Assembly (NCBI RefSeq): GCF_001294205.1 | Contig: NZ_LAQT01000002.1 | Coordinates: 248,001-312,000 of the forward strand | Length of the DNA: 64,000 nt | Direction of reading: 5' to 3' | Source: Amantichitinum ursilacus | Lineage (GTDB): Bacteria; Pseudomonadota; Gammaproteobacteria; Burkholderiales; Chitinibacteraceae | In this document: piece after piece, positions 55,933-63,413 of the stretch | Layout of the letters: the number at the start of each line of letters is the position of its first letter | Position numbering within the stretch: position 1 is the first letter of the stretch | The notes under the pieces: model-generated | Told to the model about the DNA's origin: nothing | Databases searched by the model: none | The model's input: the letters and a program-made list of their open reading frames with translations, nothing else | Program-made: the position numbers and the translations under genes

Positions 55933-56482
55933 GGTCAGGCTCTGCTTGCGATCAAGTGCCGCTAGTCTAGAGCACGAACCGGCCCGGGCAACATGCCTTT
56001 GAATGATGCCCGCAATTACGCCGTCAACAGGGGCGCGGCTTGCGCTTACTTCTGCGTTTTTTACCTGCAAAAGTTGCTTGCAGATCGACAAATGGGGGAT
56101 GACTGATTTCGGGCCTTTTAAGCACCGCGTGCGTATTTTGCTTACAATCGGGTTTGTTGAGAAAGTACGTAATTTATACGCGCGTTTGGTCTTATATCGC
56201 CTTTTATGCAAGCTATTACGTCGGTTTGTCTGCCGACAACAATTAATTTGACTGGCTCGACGACTAGTAGCCCTCCTAGCCATTTGCTGAATTTTATATA
56301 ATATTTAGCTGACTATAATCTGATAAATTGCACGCAATCAGACGCTTTAAAAACGACTGTCGGCGCTAAACGTCCGCTCAGGCAAAGAGGGCCGGTTGGG
56401 GTGTTTTCGGGGGGCAAATTCGCGGCATATAGTCTGGTCATGTAAGTAGCAAACACCCCACTACATACCGAGGGCCGCCACC
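55933..56482. other. A/T-rich intergenic region
   Basis: 550 bp upstream of both the tag gene and a small exported-protein gene. From about 56100 to 56340 it is distinctly A/T-rich for this genome (ATTTTATATAATATTTAGC near 56290; ACTATAATCTGATAAATTG near 56315), with several -10-like words. No supported gene; a short open frame at 56003-56251 has no RBS. It could hold promoters or a small RNA. Confidence 0.5.
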
Positions 56483-57028
56483 ATGAAAAAACTTCTGATC
56501 GCCATCGTGACTACATTGTTGGCCAGCGTCGCACAAGCCGATCCGCCGCATCTGAATACCGCGCCGTTTGTGGCGCTGCTGGACCGTATCGGCAGCGTGG
56601 CCACCAACGGCAATCTGGCCGATCCACATTATGTAGGCGCGGCGTTGCAATGCCAGGTGAGCGAGCGGCATCTTCCGGCGCAGAAAGTGCGGGGCACCGA
56701 ATTGCCCGCCGTGGACTTTGGCTATCTGCTGTCCAACTGTCCGTTGCCGCAGGCGGCCAATCGCTCGTTTTTGTACACCACGCAGGGCGAAGACAATATG
56801 CAGCCCGGCAAGGTCACCATTTTGCTCAGCCCGTTTGATGACGGCAGCCGCTTGCCTTTGCAAAAGGTGGTGGATCTGGCCACCAGCGAATTTGGCACGC
56901 CTGAATGCAAAGGCGATGAAGACAGCCCGCAATACTGTGCTTTCCGGCTGAAGGGTGAGCACAAAGCCACCTTGCTGATTCTGGGTATGCGCGGCGTGTT
57001 GATGAATATCGCGCTGCAAAATCAATAA
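56483..57028 (+). CDS. Small exported hypothetical protein
   Basis: 181-residue exported protein. Signal peptide MKKLLIAIVTTLLASVAQA, with GAGGG 9 bases before the ATG. Mature part has four Cys (LQCQVSER, LSNCPLP, TPECKGDE, PQYCAFRL), which could make two disulfides, and a hydrophobic C-terminal strand (ATLLILGMRGVLMNIALQNQ). No family recognised. It is monocistronic, with a cold-shock gene 239 bp downstream. Confidence 0.75.
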   Translation: MKKLLIAIVTTLLASVAQADPPHLNTAPFVALLDRIGSVATNGNLADPHYVGAALQCQVSERHLPAQKVRGTELPAVDFGYLLSNCPLPQAANRSFLYTTQGEDNMQPGKVTILLSPFDDGSRLPLQKVVDLATSEFGTPECKGDEDSPQYCAFRLKGEHKATLLILGMRGVLMNIALQNQ

Positions 57029-57100
57029 GCAAAGCCGGTTTTGATGCCCGTTGCTGGCGGGTGGCGGGCATCGATTCTGAAATTAATTACGGCAAGAGCG

Positions 57101-57129
57101 TTGACGCGGCCGGCATAAAAGGGGATAAC
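57101..57129 (+). promoter_or_regulatory. Predicted sigma-70 promoter of the cold-shock gene
   Basis: TTGACG (57101-57106), 17-bp spacer, GATAAC (57124-57129). Transcription from about 57136 would give a roughly 130-nt 5' UTR, as expected for cspA-type genes whose mRNA leader senses temperature. Confidence 0.5.
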
Positions 57130-57266
57130 GACGGTGCAGGATCTCAAGCGTGAAGTGATCGTTACATTGTCAGTAGCCCCGTGGCACCCCTTGTTACCTT
57201 ATTTTCCTTGATGTTCGTGCGCTTCTTTTCTGAGCGGCATGCTCAATTACGTATCAAGGAATCAAA

Positions 57267-57470
57267 ATGGAACAAGGTATCGTCAAGTGGTTCAACGACG
57301 CTAAAGGCTTCGGCTTTATCACCCCGGCTGACGGCGGCCCGGATCTGTTCGCTCACTTCTCCGAAGTGAAGGTCGACGGCTTCAAGAGCCTGCAAGAAGG
57401 CCAGAAAGTGACCTACTCCAAGGGCATGGGTCCGAAAGGCCCGCAAGCCACCAACATCCAACCGGCTTGA
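57267..57470 (+). CDS. Cold-shock protein (CspA family)
   Basis: 67-residue single-stranded nucleic-acid-binding protein. Contains both RNP motifs: KGFGFI (RNP1) and DLFAHFSEV (RNP2, HF variant of VFVHFS), and the N-terminal [16 protein letters not shown] lies 6 bases before the ATG. Long 5' UTR and monocistronic structure with a strong terminator fit a cold-shock or growth-phase-regulated RNA chaperone. Confidence 0.97.
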   Translation: MEQGIVKWFNDAKGFGFITPADGGPDLFAHFSEVKVDGFKSLQEGQKVTYSKGMGPKGPQATNIQPA

Positions 57471-57492
57471 TTGCTGCGTTGCTTGTTAGAAG

Positions 57493-57519
57493 AAAACCCC
57501 GCATTGCGGGGTTTTTTTT
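57493..57519. terminator. Terminator after cold-shock gene (bidirectional)
   Basis: AAAACCCCGCATTGCGGGGTTTT with eight T on the plus side; also in position to end the convergent PilZ transcript. Confidence 0.95.
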
Positions 57520-57560
57520 CGTCCAGTGTTTTCAGCATCGGCCCAGCCTGACGTTTGCGC

Positions 57561-57947
57561 CTAAGCGTCTTCAGCCACCACCGGCCGGGCGCGATGAAAA
57601 TACGCCTTGAATGCGCGCTGCAGGATATCGCGCGCCGGCTCGTCCAGCTGCATGAACTGGATGCCGGTCCGAAACTGCCCCATCGCATTGTCATGCACCG
57701 TGTACACCACGCGGCAGGGCAGTTGCACAATCTGGCGCTCAATCACATCCGGTCGCGCTGGCACCTCCAGATGCAATAGCGCATCGGTCTGCATCTGCAA
57801 ATACACGTCAAGATAAACCGAAGCGCCGCTAGCGGATAAATCGCCGGTGCGGCCAAACGCCTGGCGGCCGTCGGTGGTAACCAGCACCACGCGCCAACGC
57901 ACGCCGTGCCGTGTGGCGCGCTGCGTCTTGTCTGAATAATCGTTCAT
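57561..57947 (-). CDS. PilZ-domain c-di-GMP receptor-like protein
   Basis: 128-residue single-domain protein. Start at the ATG 57947; an in-frame extension lacks RBS. PilZ c-di-GMP-binding signature: RxxxR as RHGVR near residue 13 and (D/N)xSxxG as DLSASG near residue 36, followed by the six-stranded barrel (LPCRVVYTVHDNAMGQFRTGIQF). It would act as a cytoplasmic effector linking c-di-GMP (made or broken by the GGDEF-EAL and CSS-EAL proteins in this window) to motility, adhesion or polymer secretion. Its upstream region contains a perfect 16-bp palindrome and a terminator-like hairpin. Confidence 0.92.
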   Translation of the reverse strand: MNDYSDKTQRATRHGVRWRVVLVTTDGRQAFGRTGDLSASGASVYLDVYLQMQTDALLHLEVPARPDVIERQIVQLPCRVVYTVHDNAMGQFRTGIQFMQLDEPARDILQRAFKAYFHRARPVVAEDA

Positions 57948-58043
57948 GGTTCTGGCCTGCCCGGTGTTCCTGCGCACCGTGTTACCGCGTCATGCGGCTG
58001 TCATATATCAGCGTATTCTTATTTGACGTGTGCGGGCTCACTA

Positions 58044-58059
58044 CCAGGAGCGCTCCTGG
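58044..58059. promoter_or_regulatory. Perfect 16-bp palindrome upstream of the PilZ gene
   Basis: CCAGGAGCGCTCCTGG, about 97 bp before the PilZ ATG; a plausible operator or RNA hairpin. Confidence 0.5.
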
Positions 58060-58074
58060 CTTGCCAAACGATAG

Positions 58075-58103
58075 GCAAAGAAAAGCCCGCCACCAGGGCG
58101 GGC
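58075..58103 (-). terminator. Terminator-like hairpin in the PilZ leader (minus strand)
   Basis: Stem GCCCGCC/GGCGGGC followed by TTTTCTTT on the minus strand. No minus-strand gene ends upstream of it, so it may attenuate the PilZ leader transcript or end a small RNA. Confidence 0.5.
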
Positions 58104-58322
58104 CCAACCAAGCCAAAAGGAGAGAGTTAACGCACCTGCCAGCGCGTTAAGGGCATCATGCCAGCGCGCCTGGCGCTTGCCAGCCAGGCCTGCACCTGGG
58201 GGCCGCTCCTGGTCTACGCGCTGTGGCAGTGGCGCGGATACCACGCCAGCCGCGTGCATGCCCAAGCCTGCGGACACTTCGCTATATGATGGCTGCGGCT
58301 CAATTTGACCGGATGGTAGGCA

Positions 58323-58946
58323 ATGCGATTGCGCGCAGAAAAACTGGTGCTGATGGCCGACCTGATCGGCACGGTGGTGTTTGCCATTGAAGGCGCCCTG
58401 ACCGCGATGCGCGCGCACCTGGATTTGCTGGGCGTGATGGTGATTGCGTTTATCGTGGCCATGGGCGGCGGAGTGATCCGCGATCTGCTGATAGGCGATA
58501 CGCCGCCCAGCGCCATCCGCGACTGGCGTTATCCGGCGCTAACCTTTGCCGCCGGCTTTATCACGTTTATCTTTAGTAGCGCGGTGCTGGCCTTGCCGCC
58601 GCTGGCGTATACGGTGCTGGATGCCGCAGGCCTGGCGCTGTTTGCGGTGGCGGGCGTGCAGAAAGCGCTGTTGCACGGCATCCGCCCGTTTATCGCGGTG
58701 CTGCTGGGCACCGTTACCGGCACAGGCGGCGGCGTGGTGCGTGACGTATTGCTCGCGCGCGTGCCGCTGGTGTTGTATGCCGATATTTACGCCACGGCCG
58801 CCTTTCTGGCCGGTGCTTTGGTGGTGTCGCTGCGCCGCTGCGGCGTGCCCGATACGATCAGCGCCATCAGCGGCGGCGTGGCGTGTTTTGTATTGCGCCT
58901 GCTGGCCGTGCACTATGGCTGGCACTTACCGCGCGCCACCTTGTAA
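58323..58946 (+). CDS. TRIC/UPF0126-type membrane channel protein
   Basis: 207-residue inner-membrane protein with seven hydrophobic helices in two homologous halves. Each half carries the family motif: GGGVIRDLLIG (about 48-58) and GGGVVRDVLLAR (about 137-148). Proteins of this UPF0126 family (YicG/YadS type) are structurally trimeric cation channels; some were labelled glycine transporters. Physiological role not established. The downstream GNAT gene follows after 15 bp on the same strand, suggesting an operon. Confidence 0.92.
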   Translation: MRLRAEKLVLMADLIGTVVFAIEGALTAMRAHLDLLGVMVIAFIVAMGGGVIRDLLIGDTPPSAIRDWRYPALTFAAGFITFIFSSAVLALPPLAYTVLDAAGLALFAVAGVQKALLHGIRPFIAVLLGTVTGTGGGVVRDVLLARVPLVLYADIYATAAFLAGALVVSLRRCGVPDTISAISGGVACFVLRLLAVHYGWHLPRATL

Positions 58947-58961
58947 ACAGGAACCGATGTC

Positions 58962-59414
58962 ATGACCCAGAACGACCCGCAAGCGCCCGACCTGCAGTTC
59001 CGTTTTGCATCGGTGGCCGATGTCAGCGCGCTGGCGATGCTTAATCTGCAATTGCTGCGCGACGAGGGCAATGCCCACAGCCTGAGCCTGCCCGAGCTGC
59101 AAGCGCGCATGGTGGGCTGGCTGTCAGACAAGGATTATCGCGCGGTGCTGTTTGAAAGCGGTGGCCATCTGGTCGGATACGCGCTGTTTGTGCTGGCGCC
59201 CGACCATGTGTTTTTACGCCAGTTTTATGTGTCGCCCGAATATCGCCGCAACGGCATCGGCCGCGCCGCCATGGCATGGCTTTGGGCCAATCCATGGCGC
59301 AAATCGGGCCGCCTGCAGCTGGAGGTGTTATCGCACAATGCCGCCGCGCTGGCGTTCTGGCGCGCGGTCGGCTTGTCGGATCATTACATCGCCATGCAGA
59401 TGATCAAGCCTTAG
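58962..59414 (+). CDS. GNAT family N-acetyltransferase
   Basis: 150-residue acetyltransferase. Acetyl-CoA-binding motif A QFYVSPEYRRNGIGRAAMAW and motif B LEVLSHNAAALAFWRAVGL are clear. It is probably co-transcribed with the TRIC-like gene 15 bp upstream. Its last codons overlap the end of the convergent thioesterase gene by 11 bp. The substrate cannot be predicted. Confidence 0.92.
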   Translation: MTQNDPQAPDLQFRFASVADVSALAMLNLQLLRDEGNAHSLSLPELQARMVGWLSDKDYRAVLFESGGHLVGYALFVLAPDHVFLRQFYVSPEYRRNGIGRAAMAWLWANPWRKSGRLQLEVLSHNAAALAFWRAVGLSDHYIAMQMIKP

Positions 59415-59874
59415 GCGCGCTGGCGGGGCGCTCCATCACCAGCAAGGTTGAGGTGGCCGAGGCATACAGCTTGCCTTCGGCATCGGTGATTTTGCCCTCG
59501 GCGAATGCGGCGCGGCGGCCGATCGAAATCACCTTGCCTTCGGCGCGCAGCAAGCCGGTTTCAGCGGTAATCGGGCGGTGATAGGCCACTTTCAGTTCCA
59601 GCGTGGTATACGCCTGGGTGGCGCTCAGACTGGCATGCACCGCGCAGGCGCAGGCTGAATCCAGCAACGTGGCCGCATAGCCGCCATGCACGGTGCCGAT
59701 CGGGTTATAGGCGTGATGGCCCGGCGTGCCGCTGAACACGGCGCGGCCCACTTCGACTTCGACAAAATCAAAATCGAGCGAGACCGCGATACCCGGCTTG
59801 CGACCCGCCGCCACCAGCGCTTTCAGTTGCCCCAAGCCATCCAGACCCGCGCCAACCTGTTCTGACATATTCAT
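59404..59874 (-). CDS. PaaI-family hotdog thioesterase
   Basis: 156-residue acyl-CoA thioesterase-like protein. Hotdog-fold signature GTVHGGYAATLLDSACACAV (HGG motif) and conserved strands TTLELKVAYHRPI and GRRAAFAEGKI place it in the PaaI/4HBT superfamily. The family hydrolyses aryl- or acyl-CoA; the substrate here is unknown. Single gene, convergent with a GNAT gene (11-bp overlap). Confidence 0.92.
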   Translation of the reverse strand: MNMSEQVGAGLDGLGQLKALVAAGRKPGIAVSLDFDFVEVEVGRAVFSGTPGHHAYNPIGTVHGGYAATLLDSACACAVHASLSATQAYTTLELKVAYHRPITAETGLLRAEGKVISIGRRAAFAEGKITDAEGKLYASATSTLLVMERPASAPKA

Positions 59875-60075
59875 GTGCTTCTCCGGTTTGTTGTTGTGGG
59901 AGGCCGATCATAAATCGGGATGTTGACGGCCACTTAATCCAACGGTCGTTTTAAACGGATGCGGCAGCGGCGCAACGGCGGTTAACCGCCGTCCACTGGT
60001 AACTGTCCTGGCAGGCAAACCGCTATGCAGCCTGCATAACGACACGCTGATACTCGACCCGCGTGGAACGTCTTG

Positions 60076-61005
60076 ATGAAGCATCCTGTTTTGCAGTGGC
60101 TGGCACTGGCCAGCGTCGCCGCCATTCTTTCCGCATGTGGTGGCGGTGGCGGTGACAGCAGCGGGGCAAGCGCCAGCGTGTCGCCAACGCCAACGCCAGC
60201 GCCGACACCGGTCGCTACGCCCACGCCAACCCCCACGCCGGTGCCGACGCCCACGCCTACCCCAACGCCCAGCTATTGGGTGCCGGCGCAGGACAGCACC
60301 TGGCAAATCCAGCTTAGCGGCACGCTGAACACCAGCTACGACGCGCAAATGTATGACGTCGATCTGTTTGATACGCCCACCGCCACCATCGCTGCACTGA
60401 AGGCACAGGGCCGCCACGTCATTTGTTATTTCTCCGCAGGGACCGCCGAGAACTGGCGCAGCGACTACACGCAGTTTGCCGCAGCCGACCAGGGCAACGG
60501 GCTGGCCAACTGGCCGGGCGAATACTGGGTCGATACCCGTTCGGCCAATGTACGCAGCATCATGCAAACGCGGCTGGCCTTGGCGCAAAGCAAAGGCTGC
60601 GATGGCGTCGACCCCGATAACGTCGATGGCTACACCAATACGCCCGGCTTGCCGCTGACTGCCGCCACGCAGCTGGATTACAACCGCTTTATCGCCGCCC
60701 AGGCGCATGCGCTCAACCTGAGCGTCGGCCTTAAAAATGATCTGGGCCAGGCCAGCAGCCTGGTGTCGAATTTTGATTTTGCGGTGAACGAGCAGTGCTA
60801 TTCACTGGGCGAATGCGACCACTACGCCAGCAACTTTATCAGCGCGGGCAAAGCCGTCTTCAATATCGAATATGACTCGGCCTATCGGCAAAACACCAAT
60901 GGCGCGCGCGATGCGTTATGCGCCGCCACACTGAGTGCGCATATCAGCTCGTTGGTGCGCAAGCTGCGGCTGGCCGACGACTACCGCTACAGCTGCGAAG
61001 GCTAG
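60076..61005 (+). CDS. GH114 endo-alpha-1,4-polygalactosaminidase-like lipoprotein
   Basis: 309-residue lipoprotein. The ATG at 60076 is preferred over the adjoining TTG. Signal and lipobox end LSACGGGGGDSS; a Pro/Thr linker of TPTPTP repeats (about 37-66) follows; then a TIM-barrel GH114 domain (QIQLSGTLNTSYDAQMYDVDLFDT, VICYFSAGTAENWRSDY, GCDGVDPDNVDGY, LNLSVGLKNDLGQ, FNIEYDSAY). The Asp/Glu residues in DGVDPDNVD and FAVNEQC are the expected catalytic region. GH114 enzymes cleave polygalactosamine and related GalN-containing polymers (for example Pel-type biofilm matrix), so the likely role is matrix turnover at the cell surface. Monocistronic. Confidence 0.9.
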   Translation: MKHPVLQWLALASVAAILSACGGGGGDSSGASASVSPTPTPAPTPVATPTPTPTPVPTPTPTPTPSYWVPAQDSTWQIQLSGTLNTSYDAQMYDVDLFDTPTATIAALKAQGRHVICYFSAGTAENWRSDYTQFAAADQGNGLANWPGEYWVDTRSANVRSIMQTRLALAQSKGCDGVDPDNVDGYTNTPGLPLTAATQLDYNRFIAAQAHALNLSVGLKNDLGQASSLVSNFDFAVNEQCYSLGECDHYASNFISAGKAVFNIEYDSAYRQNTNGARDALCAATLSAHISSLVRKLRLADDYRYSCEG

Positions 61006-61074
61006 CGGACTGAGGCCGATTTGCGACGGATGTCATGCTAATGGCATCCGCTCGTCATCACGATCTTGGCGTTT

Positions 61075-61090
61075 TATATCTTTAGATATA
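61075..61090. promoter_or_regulatory. Palindrome 1 upstream of siderophore-interacting protein gene
   Basis: TATATCT-TT-AGATATA, perfect 7-bp arms, directly beside palindrome 2. Probable dimeric repressor site over the promoter. Confidence 0.6.
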
Positions 61091-61114
61091 TCTTGCGACC
61101 TATATCGTAAGATA
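61089..61114. promoter_or_regulatory. Palindrome 2 upstream of siderophore-interacting protein gene
   Basis: TATCTTGCGA-N6-TCGTAAGATA, 9 of 10 pairs matching. In other proteobacteria the homologous yqjH gene is repressed by the PadR-type metal sensor YqjI through inverted repeats of this kind; the regulator gene is not in the window. Confidence 0.6.
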
Positions 61115-61149
61115 ACTAAAAGCGCCTGACCGTGGGCCGGAGATTCGTT

Positions 61150-61839
61150 ATGAGCATTCTGGAAACCGTTAAAACCTGGGTGAAACACGAAACGCAACAT
61201 CGCGCGGCCGTCGTGCAGGTACGTACGCTGCAAGGTGTGTTGCGCCATATCACGCTCGAAGCCGAAAGCTTCAAGCACATGACCGATTACGCGCCGGGCC
61301 GCGCGGTGAGCGTGTATATCGATGGCGCCACACAGCGCGTGGGTCGCAAATATTCGGTATATCGCTTTGACGCCACGCGAGGTCGCATCGAATTGCTGGT
61401 GCATCTGCATGGTCGCGGCCCGGGCAGTGCTTGGGCCAGCTTGCTGACCGTGGGCGATAACGTGTGGCTGCGCGGTTTTTCGGGGCGCGTTACGCTGGAT
61501 CTGGCGCGCCAGACGCACTGGTTTTTTGGCGACGCCACCACGCTGGCCCCGTTTGCCGCCATCAGCCGGGCGGCACAAGGCCGCTGCGAAGGCTTTATCG
61601 AAGGCGACACGCGCATCGCGAGCCTGCTGGACGAACTGGAATTGCCATTTACCTGGCTTGATCAGGCGGGCGGCAAAGCATCACGCCAGCCAGCGATGGC
61701 GCGCATGCTCGATTTGCCGACTCCCGCGGCCATCTACATCGCGGGCGCCGCACAAACCGTACGCGCCGTGCAAGACATCCTGCTGTTCGAACGCGGTCTG
61801 GATCGCACCAGCGTGCGGCCGAAACCATTCTGGGGCTAA
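61150..61839 (+). CDS. Siderophore-interacting protein / ferric-chelate reductase (YqjH/ViuB-like)
   Basis: 229-residue cytoplasmic FAD-dependent reductase. The start at 61150 has GGAG 7 bases upstream (the in-frame GTG at 61132 is less likely). FAD-binding domain with RKYSVYRFD (family RxY[ST]) and GPGSAWASLLTVGDNVWLRG, then the SIP C-terminal domain (FFGDATTLAPFAAISRAA, FIEGDTRIASLLDELELPF, AIYIAGAAQTVRAV). The family reduces ferric siderophores with NAD(P)H to release iron. Two abutting palindromes lie upstream, as for yqjH controlled by YqjI. A PadR regulator was expected next door but is absent; it may lie elsewhere. Confidence 0.9.
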   Translation: MSILETVKTWVKHETQHRAAVVQVRTLQGVLRHITLEAESFKHMTDYAPGRAVSVYIDGATQRVGRKYSVYRFDATRGRIELLVHLHGRGPGSAWASLLTVGDNVWLRGFSGRVTLDLARQTHWFFGDATTLAPFAAISRAAQGRCEGFIEGDTRIASLLDELELPFTWLDQAGGKASRQPAMARMLDLPTPAAIYIAGAAQTVRAVQDILLFERGLDRTSVRPKPFWG

Positions 61840-61854
61840 GCCAGACAGCCTCAA

Positions 61855-62412
61855 TCAAGACGCATGTGCCGGATTGAGCAAGGACGTCAGCACATGGTCG
61901 GCCCACTGCCCATTTATTTTGAGATAAGCGCGGGCAAAGCCTTCGCGCTCAAAACCAAGGCGGCGCAGCAATTGCGCGCTGCGCAGGTTTTCCGGGCGGT
62001 AGTTGGCCATGATGCGATGCAGATCGAGCTCGGCAAACGCGTGCTCAATCACGCTGCCGAGCGCCTCCGCCATCAGACCCTGACCCTGGGCGCTGGCGGC
62101 CAGGGCAAAGCCCAGATGGCAGGCCTGAAATAAGCCGCGCACCAGGTTGGTCAGCGCGCATTCGCCGATCAGTACATCGCGCTGTTTGCACACGATCAGC
62201 CAATGCAACGCAGCGCCCGAAGCGGTGGCGTCGGCTTGTGCCTGCAGCCTTGCGCGCTGCGCCTCCAGCGTATAAAACGCATCGGCGCGCAGCGGCTCCC
62301 ACGCTTGCAAATGCGTACGATTGGCGCGCTGCCACGCCAACACGGCCGCCGCATCTTCGGCCGTGGCGGGGTGTAATTCCAGACGGACAGTGCTGAGCGG
62401 TGGGGCAGGCAT
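61855..62412 (-). CDS. RimJ/RimL-type GNAT N-acetyltransferase
   Basis: 185-residue acetyltransferase. Typical RimJ-like layout: TVRLELHPATAEDAAAVLAW at the N-terminus, then LTNLVRGLFQACHLGFALA, GQGLMAEALGSVIEHAF (acetyl-CoA loop, Q/RxxGxxxEA) and HRIMANYRPENLRSAQLLRRLGFEREGFARAYL. Family members acetylate ribosomal protein N-termini or small molecules; the target is not predictable. Unclear whether co-transcribed with the upstream methyltransferase gene (59 bp gap). Confidence 0.93.
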   Translation of the reverse strand: MPAPPLSTVRLELHPATAEDAAAVLAWQRANRTHLQAWEPLRADAFYTLEAQRARLQAQADATASGAALHWLIVCKQRDVLIGECALTNLVRGLFQACHLGFALAASAQGQGLMAEALGSVIEHAFAELDLHRIMANYRPENLRSAQLLRRLGFEREGFARAYLKINGQWADHVLTSLLNPAHAS

Positions 62413-62471
62413 GCGCTTCCTTGATGGTTGGGGGACGGACGATCAGACGGCGCACCGTGGGGTGCTTCGCG

Positions 62472-63248
62472 TCACTCGGCCGGATATTTGCGTCCCCACA
62501 CCGCAAAGACGCGATGTGGCGTCAGCACGGGGTCGGCCGGAAAGTGCTGGCGCAACAGTTCGGCCAGCGCCGCGTCAAAACGGGCCACGCTGTCGGCATC
62601 CAGGCTGGCGGCCACGCCTGCGCTGGCGCGAATGCGGCCGCGCCAGGCTTCGTGGCTGTAGTAAACCGGTACATCCAGCGAGAACGACTGGATGCCGCTA
62701 AAGCCCGCGGTGCTGAGGTCAGCAAACCAGCGCGGATGGATGCCGGTGCCGCCCGCGGCGTTCCATTGCGGATTGAATTGCAGGATCAGATCTTCGGTGG
62801 CCGCCACCACGTTGCCCGGCAAGGGCAGCCAGTCAAAATGCGCCATCATCAAGGTGCCGCCGCGGCGCAACACGCGCCATGCTTCCTGCGCGGCGGCGGG
62901 GCGATCAAACCAGTGCCAGCATTGGCCTGCGGTGACGACATCCAGCGACGCGTCGGCCAGGCCCGTGTGTTCGGCGCGGCCTTCGCGATAATCCACTTGC
63001 ACACCTTCTTGCTCCGACAGCGCACGCGCTTGTTCCAGCAACGCACTGGCCGGGTCCATGCCGATGACGGTGGCGCCGCGTTGCGCAAATCCGCGCGCCA
63101 GCGTGCCGGTACCGGTGCCGATGTCCAGAATCTGCTGTCCCGGCAAGCCCACCCCATGCGCTGCGGCCTGGATAAAAAAATCGGCCGGAAAGCCCGCGCG
63201 ATAGCGTCGGTAATCTGCAGCCGTATTGCCGAAATTGATCGTAGCCAT
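62472..63248 (-). CDS. Class I SAM-dependent methyltransferase
   Basis: 258-residue methyltransferase. SAM motif I ILDIGTGTGTLARGFAQRG near residue 40, acidic VIGMDPASALLEQAR (motif post-I), DVVTAGQCWHWFDRPAAAQE (the CWHWF feature of the Methyltransf_11 subgroup), and LRRGGTLMMAHFDWLP. Substrate unknown; small-molecule or toxic-compound methyl transfer is typical. Likely co-oriented with the GNAT gene downstream (59 bp apart). Confidence 0.93.
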   Translation of the reverse strand: MATINFGNTAADYRRYRAGFPADFFIQAAAHGVGLPGQQILDIGTGTGTLARGFAQRGATVIGMDPASALLEQARALSEQEGVQVDYREGRAEHTGLADASLDVVTAGQCWHWFDRPAAAQEAWRVLRRGGTLMMAHFDWLPLPGNVVAATEDLILQFNPQWNAAGGTGIHPRWFADLSTAGFSGIQSFSLDVPVYYSHEAWRGRIRASAGVAASLDADSVARFDAALAELLRQHFPADPVLTPHRVFAVWGRKYPAE

Positions 63249-63355
63249 GCCGTGCTCCGTGCGAGTGAGGGGGGAACTCAGTGTCGGGGATGCGTGTGGC
63301 CGCCACTATAAACAGATCGCGCCTGGCGCGTACGTAACAGCCCGCCATTGCGCAT

Positions 63356-63392
63356 AAAAAAGCCCCGCCCGGGGCAAGCCGGACAGGGCGGG
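63356..63392 (-). terminator. Terminator after catalase gene
   Basis: Inverted CCCGCCC/GGGCGGG arms followed on the minus strand by GCTTTTTT, 22 bp after the catalase stop. Confidence 0.82.
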
Positions 63393-63413
63393 TTCGCACG
63401 CGAGGGCGTGCGC

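Larger units (their letters stand above)
57948..58322. other. Intergenic region between PilZ and TRIC-type genes
   Basis: 375 bp. It contains a perfect 16-bp palindrome (58044-58059), a terminator-like hairpin pointing toward the PilZ gene (58075-58103), and a direct repeat TGCCAGCGCG (about 58138 and 58158). No gene supported. Confidence 0.55.

Noticed and set aside
56003-56251. 82-codon open frame in the A/T-rich region
   Set aside because: No RBS, unlikely composition (many basic and hydrophobic residues in no domain pattern) and overlap with probable promoter sequences.
61027-61050. CGGATGTCAT/ATGGCATCCG hairpin after the GH114 gene as a terminator
   Set aside because: The stem has a mismatch and no T-tract follows, so it does not meet the standard for a rho-independent terminator.
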